Shown: positions 8,472 through 18,093, numbered from the stretch's first letter. The stretch: DNA of 64,000 bases from Niabella sp. (GCA_017744715.1 JAGIAT010000001.1:124001-188000); one strand, 5' to 3'. Numbers and translations: made by a program. Notes: a model not told the origin generated them from the sequence alone.

Positions 8472-10001
8472 TCAAATTTTCCCTGTTTTTAAAAAATTTT
8501 CCCAGTCCAAAAGTATGCGGCCTTTCATTACGCGGGGAAATTTATGCTGGCTGCCCAGTTTGCCTTTTAGTTCCATAAACTTCATAAATGTTTCCGGGGG
8601 CAACACTTCGATAAATACCTCTTTTAATGCACTGGTTCGTTCTGTTGCATAATCATCATTGATTTCGCGGAGCTTATTATCTATAAACGCCATCAGCGCT
8701 TCATTGTTCACCGGGTCACTGGTGGCCACATACCAGCGGTGGGCAAAGTAGCCTTCGTAGGGAAAGCCGATAACGGTGTATTCCTGTATGCTGATATTAA
8801 AATGATCATTGGCATCCTGGATGGCCCGGTTCATATTTTCAACACTCAGGTGTTCTCCCACGAGGCTTAAAAAATGCTTGGTTCTCCCGGTAATGATCAC
8901 TTCGGCTTTTTCCTTATCCAGGAATTTAATCGTATCGCCGATCAGGTAACGCCAGCTTCCGGCGTTGGTACTCATCAGCAGGGCATATTCTTTGCCTTCC
9001 TCCACCTCGTCGATCAGCTTTACCTCAGGATGGTCGATAATGGTGCCTTCCGCATCAAAATTGCAATTGTCAAAAGGCACAAATTCAAAAAAGATATTAT
9101 TATCGGTTACCAGCTGTATGCCCCGGTCTTCTTTCATCTTATACCCGATAAAGCCCTCGCTGGATAAATAGTTCTCTACATATACGATGGGTTTGCCCAG
9201 CAACTTGTCGAATGATTTTTTATACGGCTCAAAGGCAACCCCTCCATGTACAAAAACGCCAAAATTGGGCCATATTTCATGAATGTTTGCCAGTTTATAG
9301 CGTTCAATAACCATTTCCATACACATCTGGCACCAGGCGGGTACTCCTACAATATAGCCGATATCCCATTTATGAGCATTGTCTACAATTTCATTTAGTT
9401 TCTGGTTCCAGTCGGCAATGGCCGCAATCCGGCCCCCGGGCTTATAAAAGGTTTGAAACCAGAACGGCCGTTTTTTTGCCAGGATGCCGCTCAGATCTCC
9501 TGCAAACCAGCCGGCCTCTCCTTTTTGAAGGTTGGTAGCGCCGCCAATGATCAGAAAATCTTTTGTGAGGGATTTTTTGTTGGCCTGTTTATAGCTAAAA
9601 ACGCTGATGAGCTGTTTGATGTAATTGATGGTGTTGCTTTTCAACAGGTCTGTGGTTACGGGGATATACTTGCTGGAGGCTTCAGAAGTTCCCGAGCTCA
9701 GCGCATAATATTTGATCTTGCCCGGCCAGGTGATATCGGGTTTACCCTCCAGCGTTTTTATCCACCATTGATCATAGATCTTATTGTAATCAAAAACAGG
9801 AACCAGCTGTTGGAAACCTTTTTCAATATTTTTAGAGAGAAGGATCTCGTCAAACCGGTATTCCTGGCCAAATTCTGTGAATCTTGCCTTTTTTAATAGC
9901 TTTTTTAATACTTTCTGTTGCTGTGTTTTTGCATTACGCTTAGGAAGCCGCAGTGCACTGGCAATCGATCGCGGTAATTTAATATCTATTATTGATGCCA
10001 T
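8472..10001 (-). CDS. GH3-family acyl-amido synthetase-like protein
   Basis: A 509-residue member of the GH3 (auxin-responsive promoter) family of ANL-type adenylating enzymes. Visible landmarks are the P-loop-like YALSSGTSEASSKYIPV (about residues 97-113), YVENYLSSEGFIGYK, ALLMSTNAGSWRYLIGDTIKF and TGRTKHFLSLVGEHLSVENMN. In plants GH3 enzymes join amino acids to carboxylic hormones; bacterial homologues in Bacteroidota are common but their substrates are not established. No signal peptide. The 8433-8471 gap to the LysE exporter gene is short, so an adenylated-conjugate/exporter link is possible but speculative. Confidence 0.88.
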   Translation of the reverse strand: MASIIDIKLPRSIASALRLPKRNAKTQQQKVLKKLLKKARFTEFGQEYRFDEILLSKNIEKGFQQLVPVFDYNKIYDQWWIKTLEGKPDITWPGKIKYYALSSGTSEASSKYIPVTTDLLKSNTINYIKQLISVFSYKQANKKSLTKDFLIIGGATNLQKGEAGWFAGDLSGILAKKRPFWFQTFYKPGGRIAAIADWNQKLNEIVDNAHKWDIGYIVGVPAWCQMCMEMVIERYKLANIHEIWPNFGVFVHGGVAFEPYKKSFDKLLGKPIVYVENYLSSEGFIGYKMKEDRGIQLVTDNNIFFEFVPFDNCNFDAEGTIIDHPEVKLIDEVEEGKEYALLMSTNAGSWRYLIGDTIKFLDKEKAEVIITGRTKHFLSLVGEHLSVENMNRAIQDANDHFNISIQEYTVIGFPYEGYFAHRWYVATSDPVNNEALMAFIDNKLREINDDYATERTSALKEVFIEVLPPETFMKFMELKGKLGSQHKFPRVMKGRILLDWENFLKTGKI

Positions 10002-10376
10002 ATTCTACTAACTACTGTAACCGGTAAAGATACAACTTTGAACGCCGGTCTGCTCATATAAACTAAACTGTACCTTTCGTGTGGAACGCTTTCCGATTTA
10101 ACAAACTGGTATCAGCAAGATTCCGGTTCCGCTCAGATGTTCCCCCGGGTATTTCAACCGGGTTTTGAGGCACAACTGTAATGCGCGGCAACAAGGCCTG
10201 CAAGGTAACTATAAAACCGATAGAAACCATACAGTTGTTAGCGATTCCGCAGGGATGTTCCCCGTTTAAGGTTTAAAGTTTCATCCCTGGTTCGGTTTTG
10301 TGCCGGGTGACCCCTGGCTTTTTGAAGATTGAAACCGGATACAGGATTGCTTCCGGTTCATTTTCAATTTATTACT
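10002..10376. other. Intergenic stretch without a recognisable gene
   Basis: 375 bases between two genes on the minus strand. It contains two weak inverted repeats: a CCCGG/CCGGG hairpin followed by four T near 10144-10168, and a longer imperfect one at about 10329-10370 around an ACCGGA/TCCGGT core. The second lies just past the end of the glycosyltransferase gene but has no T-run on the minus strand. The GH3 promoter must lie near its left end. No ORF worth reporting was seen. Confidence 0.5.
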
Positions 10377-11516
10377 TCAGCTTCCGGTGATCGTGCTGTT
10401 GCCGCTGTAAAAGTGCAGATGGCGATGTGCCGATTGGCAAACGATCTGTACCAGTTCGGAAAAATGCATATCCTGCTCACAAAGGTATACCGGGGTATGC
10501 GCTTGTGCCCTAAGAAGGGCAACGAGTTGCGGCTCAGCAGGTGCCATAACGGTAACGCCCGAGCCGCCGTTAGGAAGCTGCCGGACTAAACCGGCGGCGG
10601 ACGCTTCGGAGCCAACAATGATGATGGATGCGTGGTCCTCCGGTTCCTGTTTTTTTCCGGCCCGGATCCGGCCGGATAGATATTTTAAGGAAGCGTGTGC
10701 CCAAATGCCCAGGTGCACCAGTAAGCGAAGCCCGATGCGCCTGCCGCCCCGGTAATGCTTGTTTACAAAAATACCCATTGCCTGGTAAAAATTTTTGATG
10801 TATGCCAGGCTGTTCTTTGAAGTGCTTTCTCCCTTAAAATGAATAATCGGCGGGGCCGATAAATAATAGTTTTTATAACCCGCTTTGTAAATACGGTAGC
10901 TAAGATCGATATCCTCCCCATACATAAAAAAAGCCTCATCAAAACTTCCCGCTTTTTCAAGCACCTCCCGGGGAATCAGCATAAAGGCTCCGGCCAGCAC
11001 CTCCACATACTGGTCTTTTTCATCATCCAAATGCCCCATATAATACCGGTCAAATATCCTGGATCCCGGAAAAAAGCGGTGAATGCCGGATAGCTTGAAA
11101 AAAGCGGCGGAAAAGGAAGGGAACCCGCGCTTGGATTCTTTTAAAAAACGGCCTTCGCCGTTAAACATCCGGATGCCTACGGCCCCAATACGGTTATCCC
11201 GTTCAAAAACGGCCAGGCTTTTTACCAGCGCATCCTCCGGCAACAAGGTGTCTGGGTTCAGAAACAGTACAAACCGGCCGGCAGCCTTGTGAAGCCCCTG
11301 GTTACAGGCACGGCCAAAACCGGCATTTTCCTTGTTGGCGATGAATAAAACCTGCGGGAACAAGGGCAACAGGTATTCCAGGCTTCCGTCTGTAGAGCAG
11401 TTGTCTACCACGATTACCTCCGTTGCTATATCCGTTGAGGCCCGCTGTACTGATAACAGGCAATGTTCTAAAAAATACTTAACGTTATAGCTGACTATGA
11501 TAATGGAAAGGGTCAT
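10377..11516 (-). CDS. GT2-family glycosyltransferase with C-terminal Rossmann-like tail
   Basis: A 379-residue protein. Residues 1-240 are a family 2 glycosyltransferase: LSIIIVSYNVKYFLEHCL, EVIVVDNCSTDGS, RFVLFLNPDTLLP (the DxD-equivalent NPD) and GAFMLIPREVLEKAG followed by FFMYGEDIDLSYRI. This pattern is that of rhamnosyl/other sugar transferases acting on cell-surface glycans. A short hydrophobic/basic linker (about 260-295) leads to an 80-residue tail beginning ASIIIVGSEASAAGLVRQL, which looks like the first beta-alpha-beta of a Rossmann fold. The fold call for the tail is tentative. It is monocistronic, with no capsule or O-antigen genes nearby. Confidence 0.9.
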   Translation of the reverse strand: MTLSIIIVSYNVKYFLEHCLLSVQRASTDIATEVIVVDNCSTDGSLEYLLPLFPQVLFIANKENAGFGRACNQGLHKAAGRFVLFLNPDTLLPEDALVKSLAVFERDNRIGAVGIRMFNGEGRFLKESKRGFPSFSAAFFKLSGIHRFFPGSRIFDRYYMGHLDDEKDQYVEVLAGAFMLIPREVLEKAGSFDEAFFMYGEDIDLSYRIYKAGYKNYYLSAPPIIHFKGESTSKNSLAYIKNFYQAMGIFVNKHYRGGRRIGLRLLVHLGIWAHASLKYLSGRIRAGKKQEPEDHASIIIVGSEASAAGLVRQLPNGGSGVTVMAPAEPQLVALLRAQAHTPVYLCEQDMHFSELVQIVCQSAHRHLHFYSGNSTITGS

Positions 11517-11685
11517 TTTGTTGGCATATCAGAAGCAGGGTGCAAAAATAGACGAATTAAGGAATTTGAAAATTTGAAAATGTGGGAATGTGAAAAATGA
11601 GCATGTTGCAGAAGAGTGTCAATTATCAGGAATGGGAAATCAGGCAAACCTGTTGAGATAGGAAAGGAACGCTATCTTTGCTCCC

Positions 11686-12453
11686 ATGTTAGCAACTGTT
11701 TTGGAAGAGGCCGTACGGGCGGGTGCGGCAGAATTGACCCATTATTTTCAGCAATCGTTTTCGGTGCAGCATAAAGAGGGGCGTAACAACCTGGTTACAG
11801 ATGCGGATCATGCGTCTGAAAAAGCGATCATCGAGGTGATCCGCCGGCATTATCCCGGTCATTTTATATTAACCGAGGAAAGTGGAGAACTGGCACAGGA
11901 TTCAGATTACAAATGGATCATCGACCCGCTGGACGGCACCATTAATTTTGCGCACGGGGTGCCGCTGAACTGTGTATCAGTAGGCGTGGAGCATAAAGGG
12001 GCCATGATCCTGGGAATGGTGTATAATCCCCACATGAACGAGTTGTTTTTTGCCGAAAAAGGAAAGGGCGCCACCCTGAACGGGCAGCCAATAAAGGTAA
12101 GCACGGAAACGGATGCGATGAGCTCCTGTTTGGTAACCGGTTTTCCCTACATCTATATCAATACGGAAAACGGCCCGTTGCAGGTGTTTGAACGGCTGAT
12201 CAGGGAGGGAGTGCCCGTACGCCGTCTTGGTGCTGCGGCCATTGACCTGTGCTGGGTGGCGGCCGGCCGGTTCGACGGGTTTTATGAGCATAAACTGGAG
12301 GCCTGGGACAGTGCCGCAGGTTTTTTAATAGTGGAAGAGGCCGGTGGCAAGGTTACTGATTTTAACGGAGACGACTATTCGCCTTACCAGCACCGGATTG
12401 TGGCAACGAACGGGTTGATACACGAAGAGCTGCTAGACATTATTAATAATTAA
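11686..12453 (+). CDS. Inositol monophosphatase family protein (SuhB-like)
   Basis: A 255-residue Mg-dependent phosphatase. Metal-site motifs are complete: ILTEESGE (E64/E65), WIIDPLDGTINFAHG (D80, D83) and EAWDSAAGFLIVEEAGG near residue 208. The family hydrolyses inositol phosphates, and related members act on fructose-1,6-bisphosphate, NADP or PAP. In Bacteroidota the usual annotation is inositol-1-monophosphatase. It is cytoplasmic and probably transcribed alone, since 84 bases and a separate regulatory repeat lie before the toxin-antitoxin pair. Confidence 0.92.
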   Translation: MLATVLEEAVRAGAAELTHYFQQSFSVQHKEGRNNLVTDADHASEKAIIEVIRRHYPGHFILTEESGELAQDSDYKWIIDPLDGTINFAHGVPLNCVSVGVEHKGAMILGMVYNPHMNELFFAEKGKGATLNGQPIKVSTETDAMSSCLVTGFPYIYINTENGPLQVFERLIREGVPVRRLGAAAIDLCWVAAGRFDGFYEHKLEAWDSAAGFLIVEEAGGKVTDFNGDDYSPYQHRIVATNGLIHEELLDIINN

Positions 12454-12497
12454 GACGAATATCCTGTAAAATACTTCGGCAAACCGGGAACTTTATA

Positions 12498-12529
12498 CGT
12501 AAAAAAATATTATTTTTACACGTAAAAAA
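12498..12529 (+). promoter_or_regulatory. Putative operator of the DUF6364/PIN operon
   Basis: The ten bases ACGTAAAAAA occur twice, at 12498 and 12520, 22 bases apart (about two helical turns) and just upstream of the antitoxin start at 12538. Between them lies TATTTTTAC, which makes an imperfect dyad with the left copy. Antitoxin/toxin complexes usually bind such repeats for autoregulation. This role is inferred. Confidence 0.45.
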
Positions 12530-12537
12530 GGTGGAAC

Positions 12538-12786
12538 ATGAACGCTAAGCTGACATTAAATTTGAGTAAGGTGGTTATCGATAATGCAAAGGGCTATGCA
12601 AAAGATCATCATACCAGTCTTTCAAAGCTCATCGAAAATTACCTGGGTTCCTTAACAAAGAAGGAAGGTAAGAAAGCCAAAGTGAGCCCGCTGGTGGAAA
12701 GCTTAACAGGTATTATTCCGAATGAACCGGCAACCGCTGATCATAAAAAGGATTATTACGAATACTTAACAAAGAAGTATTCATAA
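12538..12786 (+). CDS. DUF6364-type antitoxin
   Basis: An 82-residue protein of the DUF6364 family. The N-terminus MNAKLTLNLSKVVIDNAKGY continues into AKDHHTSLSKLIENYL, which is a ribbon-helix-helix-like DNA-binding pattern. A disordered, charged C-terminal tail (KKDYYEYLTKKYS) would wrap the toxin. Its stop codon overlaps the toxin start by one base (TAATG), as in many toxin-antitoxin pairs. Repeats upstream suggest autoregulation. The assignment rests on sequence pattern and gene context. Confidence 0.82.
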   Translation: MNAKLTLNLSKVVIDNAKGYAKDHHTSLSKLIENYLGSLTKKEGKKAKVSPLVESLTGIIPNEPATADHKKDYYEYLTKKYS

Positions 12787-13193
12787 TGAAAAAGGTATTT
12801 ATAGATACCAATATTGTAATAGACCTGCTTCAAAAACGGGACAATTTTTATTTGGAGGCACAGGAATTATTTACGCTTGGGGATAATGGCGACATCCGGT
12901 TGTATCTTTCGGCTTTAACCATCGCAAATACGCACTATATTTTATTAAAGCACTATCGGCCAGGGGAAGCTAAAAAAGTACTTGCAACGTTTAAGGTACT
13001 GGTTAACGTTTTGCCGGTTGATGATAAAATAATTGAGTTGGCGCTTGCTTCGGATTTTACCGATTTTGAAGATGCTGTTCAGTATTTTACAGCGCTGGAA
13101 CATCATATGGATGTAATAATAACCCGGAATAAAAAGGATTTTAAAGGGAGCACGATCCCTTTACTTACTGCAAAAGAATATTTGCGTCGCTAA
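12786..13193 (+). CDS. PIN-domain toxin (VapC-like ribonuclease)
   Basis: A 135-residue PIN-domain protein. Acidic residues for Mg binding are seen at D7 (KKVFIDTNIVIDLL), D96 in DFTDFEDAVQYF and D109 before VIITRNKKDF, with the typical ITRNxKDF closing segment. PIN toxins cleave RNA, often tRNA, and are held inactive by the upstream antitoxin. It is translationally coupled to the antitoxin by a one-base overlap. The pair sits between unrelated housekeeping genes and is not accompanied by mobile element remains. It could serve as stress module or addiction module; the sequence does not say which. Confidence 0.88.
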   Translation: MKKVFIDTNIVIDLLQKRDNFYLEAQELFTLGDNGDIRLYLSALTIANTHYILLKHYRPGEAKKVLATFKVLVNVLPVDDKIIELALASDFTDFEDAVQYFTALEHHMDVIITRNKKDFKGSTIPLLTAKEYLRR

Positions 13194-13267
13194 CAAAACC
13201 AATGAACCCCTGATAATAATAACTCAGGAGTGATTATTTATAACAACAGAAAACTCCGTTTTAAAAT

Positions 13268-14296
13268 ATGAGTACAGAACGTACAGAATTATCCGAATTA
13301 GGAGAATTTGGTTTGATCGAACATCTTACCAAAAATGTAGAACTGCAAAATGTGTCTTCGCTGTTAGGCGTGGGCGATGATGCCGCCGTGATCGATCATT
13401 TTGGCAAGCAAACCGTGGTTACTACCGACCTGCTGCTGGAGGGCGTACATTTTGACCTGATGTATACCCCGCTGAAACACCTGGGTTATAAATCGATCGT
13501 GGTAAACCTGAGCGATGTGTATGCGATGAATGCAGTGCCCACCCAGGTTACCCTCAGCATTGGGATCAGCAACCGCTTTGGCCTGGAGGCGCTTGATGAA
13601 TTTTATGAAGGGGTATATGCGGCCTGCAATCATTATGGGGTAGACCTGATCGGCGGGGATACTACCACCTCCCAAAAGGGGTTCGTGATCTCTGTTACAG
13701 CCATCGGGGAAGTAGCCCCGGATCATTTTGTAAAACGGAGCACCGCAAAAAAAGGCGACCTGCTTTGCGTGAGCGGCGACCTGGGTGCCGCATATGTAGG
13801 CCTGCTTTTCCTTGAACGGGAACGGAAAATATTCCTCGAAAGCCCGGGCGTGCAACCGGACCTGGAAGGAGAAAGCTACGTGATCGGACGGTTGCTGAAA
13901 CCTGAAGCCCGGAAAGACATTATTGAATTTTTTGCAGAAGCATCGGTAATGCCTACCGCCATGATGGATATCAGCGACGGACTGAGTTCGGAGATCCTGC
14001 ATATTTGTAAAGACAGCCAGCTGGGCTGCGTATTGTATGAAGATAAGATTCCGATTGCCGAGGAAACCCGCAACGCGGCATTCAAATTTGAGATCGACCC
14101 CACAGCCTGCGCATTGAGCGGCGGGGAAGACTATGAGTTGCTGTTTACTGTGGATCAGGGCGACTACGAAAAAATCAATACCAACCCCGCCATCAGTATC
14201 ATCGGCTATATGACGGAAGCCGGCGACGGAGCGCATATCATTACCAAAGGTGGCGGACGACATGCCATAACCGCCCAGGGCTGGAACCCCATCTGA
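13268..14296 (+). CDS. thiL: Thiamine-phosphate kinase
   Basis: A 342-residue AIR-synthase-like enzyme that phosphorylates thiamine monophosphate to the active diphosphate. ThiL motifs: GEFGLIEHL near the N-terminus, LLGVGDDAAVI, VVTTDLLLEGVHFDL, LGYKSIVVNLSDVYAMNAVPTQ (written here over its span at about residues 73-96), DLIGGDTTTS, MMDISDGLSSEI and ALSGGEDYELLFTV. All Mg/ATP aspartates appear intact. No other thiamine gene is nearby. Length and motif order fit the family well. Confidence 0.96.
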   Translation: MSTERTELSELGEFGLIEHLTKNVELQNVSSLLGVGDDAAVIDHFGKQTVVTTDLLLEGVHFDLMYTPLKHLGYKSIVVNLSDVYAMNAVPTQVTLSIGISNRFGLEALDEFYEGVYAACNHYGVDLIGGDTTTSQKGFVISVTAIGEVAPDHFVKRSTAKKGDLLCVSGDLGAAYVGLLFLERERKIFLESPGVQPDLEGESYVIGRLLKPEARKDIIEFFAEASVMPTAMMDISDGLSSEILHICKDSQLGCVLYEDKIPIAEETRNAAFKFEIDPTACALSGGEDYELLFTVDQGDYEKINTNPAISIIGYMTEAGDGAHIITKGGGRHAITAQGWNPI

Positions 14297-14325
14297 TAAC
14301 GATCGGATGAAAAACAAACAAAACC

Positions 14326-15483
14326 ATGCTGTACCTTACGGGGATTATTGTATCGGTATACTTATTAATACTGCTGATCGCAAAGCCGCAAAAAACCACC
14401 GCCGATAAGATCCTTACGGCATGGCAGTTTTTGGCTACGATACACCTGGTATATCTTTATTTATTCGTTACGGAGCAGTACAAAGAGGTGCCCGTGGTAC
14501 TGGGGTGGGAGTTGCCTTTCCCCTTCATTCATGGCCCGTTCCTGTATTTGTATACCTTATATCTTACCAATCAGCAGCAATACAAAAACCGGTGGATCTG
14601 GCATTTTTTACCTTTTTTGGTCGTTTATATTATATGGATACCGGTGCTCATCCAATCGCCCGAACAAAAACTATATACCTATACGCACGGCTTGCCCGGC
14701 TATAAAGGGGTCATCGTAGGGCAAACCATTGCAACGATTGTTTCCGGGATCGGGTATGTAATCGCATCGCTGGTATTGCTGAAGCGCCATCGCCGGAATA
14801 TTGACGGGCAATTTTCAAATACGGGAAAAATAACCCTTAACTGGCTTCGTTATTTAATTGGCGGCATCGGGGTGATCTGGTTTTTTGTAACGTTTTACCT
14901 GACCGCGCAAACGCTTTATATTTCGGTTTCCCTTTTTATCTTTTTCCTGGGTTTTTTTGGAGTGCGGCAGGAAGGCATTTTTAACAGAAGCAGTTCCGTG
15001 GTTCAGCCGCCGCAGCCATTACCGGATGAAAACCCGGTTTTGCTAAAGGAAATGACGGCGGCACCGGCAACACCGGCACCGGCCGTTTTTATGGAAAATG
15101 CTGCGCCCGGAAAAGTAAAATATGAAAAATCGACATTGACTGAGGATGATGCAACCGAAATACACCGCCGGCTTGTGCAACTGATGCAGGATACCCGGTT
15201 ATTTAAAAATGCCGAATTAACCCTGGGCGATGTGGCCGGTCAACTGGATATCCATAGCGGCATCCTCTCGCAGGTGATCAACTCAAAAACAGAGAAAAGC
15301 TTCTATGATTATATCAACCATCTGCGCGTGGAAGAATTTAAAAAAATCGTTGCCCTTCCCAACAATCAAAATTATACCCTGCTGTCCTTAGCCTTCGAAT
15401 GCGGGTTTAACTCCAAATCTTCCTTTAACCGGAATTTTAAAAAATTTACCGGGCTGGCGCCATCTGAATATCTGAAAAGCTAA
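14326..15483 (+). CDS. AraC-family regulator with N-terminal membrane domain
   Basis: A 385-residue protein. The first 230 residues hold about seven hydrophobic helices, the arrangement of Bacteroidota membrane-bound AraC regulators. A Pro/Ala-rich linker (about 235-265) follows. The C-terminal AraC domain (about 275-385) has both helix-turn-helix units: LTLGDVAGQLDIHSGILSQVIN and YTLLSLAFECGFNSKSSFNRNF, ending FTGLAPSEYLKS. The ligand is unknown. It lies directly upstream of a TonB receptor/lipoprotein pair on the same strand, and may regulate them, but a 186-base gap separates the genes and no operator was identified. Confidence 0.9.
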   Translation: MLYLTGIIVSVYLLILLIAKPQKTTADKILTAWQFLATIHLVYLYLFVTEQYKEVPVVLGWELPFPFIHGPFLYLYTLYLTNQQQYKNRWIWHFLPFLVVYIIWIPVLIQSPEQKLYTYTHGLPGYKGVIVGQTIATIVSGIGYVIASLVLLKRHRRNIDGQFSNTGKITLNWLRYLIGGIGVIWFFVTFYLTAQTLYISVSLFIFFLGFFGVRQEGIFNRSSSVVQPPQPLPDENPVLLKEMTAAPATPAPAVFMENAAPGKVKYEKSTLTEDDATEIHRRLVQLMQDTRLFKNAELTLGDVAGQLDIHSGILSQVINSKTEKSFYDYINHLRVEEFKKIVALPNNQNYTLLSLAFECGFNSKSSFNRNFKKFTGLAPSEYLKS

Positions 15484-15669
15484 TCCGCTGCATATGCCTG
15501 CGTATGTATCAGGTAATCAAGCGCACGGAGCTGCCGGGCTTTAAGGATTCATTAACAAAAAGCACCATTTTTAGAGGTGCCATCCTATTTGGTGGGGCGA
15601 TTTGGGCCTGCGCGGCGCCCATATTTGCAAAAAAATCAATTCTTATCTTTTAAACTTGTTTTTGTGCAA

Positions 15670-18057
15670 ATGAATCCGGCTGCTATCTGGTGGAGGGCGA
15701 TCCTGCCTCTTTTTTTCCTGTTTTTGAATCAATCCCTGTTGGTGGCGCAAACGACCCAAACCCAATTCGTACGGGGAAGGGTACTGGATGATGTGACGCA
15801 GTTCCCGATAGGGGGTGCCACAATCACTGTTTCGGGCATCAGCCAGCCACAGGCCCTGTCTGATAAAGACGGCTATTTTACGCTGCATGTACCCCTGGGC
15901 CGTTATAGTGTTGTAGTTACGCATACCGGTTATGAGCCGCGTACAGCGCCCGAAGTACTGGTAACCGCAGGAAAGGAGGCGCAACTGACCATACTGCTGA
16001 CCGAAAGGACCACGGTTTTAGATGAAGTAGTGGTACAAACGCGGGGTGGGCGTAACCTCAATAATGAAATGATTGCCGTTAGCGGTACGGTGTTCAACCC
16101 GGCAGATACCCGCCGTTTTGCCGGTGCTATCGGCGATCCGGCCCGTATGATCAGCGGGATGGCGGGCGTGGCCAACGCATCAGATGGCCGCAATGATATT
16201 GTGGTGCGTGGCAATTCACCCCTGGGACTTCTATGGCAGGTGGAGGGCGTAAATATTGCCAACCCTAACCATTATGGTTCCTTGGTAAGCACCGGCGGCC
16301 CGGTAAGTATTTTAAATGCCAACAGCCTGGCAAAGTCCGACTTTATTGCCGGCGCTTTTCCGGCGCAATACGGCAATGCCCTGGGTGGTGTATTTGATCT
16401 GCGGCTGAGGAATGGGAATGCTGAAAAAACCGAGATGGTCGGGGAGATCGGTTTTGCCGGTTTTGAGGCGGGCATCGAAGGGCTTTTTTCCCGGAAGCGC
16501 AAGGCATCTTACCTGGTGAACTACCGGTATTCCACCGTGGGGTTGCTACAGACGATCGGTTTTAATGTAGGTACGGGTTCCTCCATTCCGCAATACCAGG
16601 ATCTGAGTTTTAAGATCCACATCCCGCTGTCGTCAAAAAACACCCTATCCTTTTGGGGAATGGGCGGCCCCAGTAAAATTGATTTCCTCGGAAACGAGGC
16701 CGACACTGTAAACAATAAAAATCTTTACGGCGCTGAAAACACAAATATATTCTCGCGGTTTTTTACGGGTATTGCCGGGCTTGGCCTGGAGACCAATTTC
16801 AGCCGGAAAACGTTTGGGAAACTGAGCATCGGTATAAACAGGGCCACGGAAAAAGGGCTGGCCGATTCAATCAGTGAACAAACCCGTGAAGCCTTCCGCA
16901 CCGGAGAAAGCCGGTTCAATACCTCCCGCTATGAGATCGCATATACCCTGGCGCATAAATTCAACGCTAAAAGCAATCTGCTCTCCGGAGTTACGGTAAC
17001 CGCACTTCAATACCGGCTGTTTGATAAACGGATCTATGGCAATTACGAAAGCGAAACCATCCAGATTGATGAAAATACCCATACCGCCTTACTACAGGCC
17101 TTCAGTCAGCTCAAACACCGGTTTACAGAACGGCTCACGTTAACGGCAGGCCTTCATTACCAGCAGCTAAGTCTCAATGGTGCGCATGCAATAGAGCCCC
17201 GTGCATCCCTGCAGTACGACCTGCCGGGCCGGCAAACGATCAGTGCGGCTTATGGAGATCATGCACAAATGCAAAGTCCTGTTATTTACTTTAAGCGGTC
17301 TTATGTGAACAACCAACCGGTGTATACCAACCGGAACCTGGGCTTTACGCGCAGCCGTCAGTGGGTATTGAGCTATGCAAACCGGCTGGCTTCATCCCTG
17401 CAATTAAAAGCGGAAGCCTATTATCAGCAACTGTCACATGCGCCGGTAACCCGTTACCCTTCCGGTTTTTCTATGTTAAACGAGGGCGGCGGTTTTGGGC
17501 TCATTTTAAAAGACAGCCTGGTTAATAAAGGCACCGGAGCCAATTACGGCCTGGATCTTACGCTGGAAAAAACCTTTAACCGCGATTATTATTTTTTAAT
17601 TACCGGCAGCCTGTTCCAGTCGAAGTACAAAGGAAGCGACGGTATAGTGCGGAACACCACGTTTAATAACAACTATATTGCCAACATCCTTACGGGGAAA
17701 GACTTTCGCCTGGAGGGCGATCAGCATATTTTTTCTGTAAGCCTGCGGATGACGGTTATGGGCGGGCGCTATGCGTCTCCGGTTGATGAAAGCGCTTCAG
17801 CATCGGGCAGGGGTACCACCTATGATGAAGACCACAATCCCTACTCTATCAAACAGGCTCCGTACTTCCGCACCGATCTTAAGTTGGGCGGGCGCCGGAA
17901 TTTTAAGCGCTCAACCCTGGAAGGCGGTGTTGACCTGCGCAATCTTACCAACCGGCAGAATCTTTTTGTACAGCTATACGACCGGAAAACGCAAAAAGTA
18001 GTGAACCAGTACCAGCCGGGCATCCTCGTTGTGCCTTATTTCCGGTTCACATTTTAA
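15670..18057 (+). CDS. TonB-dependent receptor with carboxypeptidase-regulatory-like domain
   Basis: An outer-membrane receptor of 795 residues. The start at 15670 gives a signal peptide (MNPAAIWWRAILPLFFLFLN ... VAQ); the open frame extends about 30 residues further upstream without one. After the signal comes a CarboxypepD_reg-like beta domain (VRGRVLDDVTQFPIGGATIT ... LLTERTTVLDEVVVQ), a plug domain (GDPARMISGMAGVANASDG, IVVRGNSPLGLLWQVEGV) and a barrel ending VPYFRFTF. No SusD partner follows. Instead a lipoprotein with a CxxCH motif does, 36 bases downstream, so the pair is likely co-transcribed. The substrate is unknown; iron or heme is a guess from the partner. Confidence 0.92.
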   Translation: MNPAAIWWRAILPLFFLFLNQSLLVAQTTQTQFVRGRVLDDVTQFPIGGATITVSGISQPQALSDKDGYFTLHVPLGRYSVVVTHTGYEPRTAPEVLVTAGKEAQLTILLTERTTVLDEVVVQTRGGRNLNNEMIAVSGTVFNPADTRRFAGAIGDPARMISGMAGVANASDGRNDIVVRGNSPLGLLWQVEGVNIANPNHYGSLVSTGGPVSILNANSLAKSDFIAGAFPAQYGNALGGVFDLRLRNGNAEKTEMVGEIGFAGFEAGIEGLFSRKRKASYLVNYRYSTVGLLQTIGFNVGTGSSIPQYQDLSFKIHIPLSSKNTLSFWGMGGPSKIDFLGNEADTVNNKNLYGAENTNIFSRFFTGIAGLGLETNFSRKTFGKLSIGINRATEKGLADSISEQTREAFRTGESRFNTSRYEIAYTLAHKFNAKSNLLSGVTVTALQYRLFDKRIYGNYESETIQIDENTHTALLQAFSQLKHRFTERLTLTAGLHYQQLSLNGAHAIEPRASLQYDLPGRQTISAAYGDHAQMQSPVIYFKRSYVNNQPVYTNRNLGFTRSRQWVLSYANRLASSLQLKAEAYYQQLSHAPVTRYPSGFSMLNEGGGFGLILKDSLVNKGTGANYGLDLTLEKTFNRDYYFLITGSLFQSKYKGSDGIVRNTTFNNNYIANILTGKDFRLEGDQHIFSVSLRMTVMGGRYASPVDESASASGRGTTYDEDHNPYSIKQAPYFRTDLKLGGRRNFKRSTLEGGVDLRNLTNRQNLFVQLYDRKTQKVVNQYQPGILVVPYFRFTF

Positions 18058-18093
18058 ATCATCTTTTATTACCTATCAATAAATCAAACCGAA

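Noticed and set aside
10144..10168. CCCGG/CCGGG hairpin followed by T
   Set aside because: No plus-strand gene precedes it, and the stem is only five pairs long.
15556..15582. GCACC/GGTGC hairpin with a T-run on the minus strand
   Set aside because: No gene on the minus strand ends here, so a terminator role is not supported.
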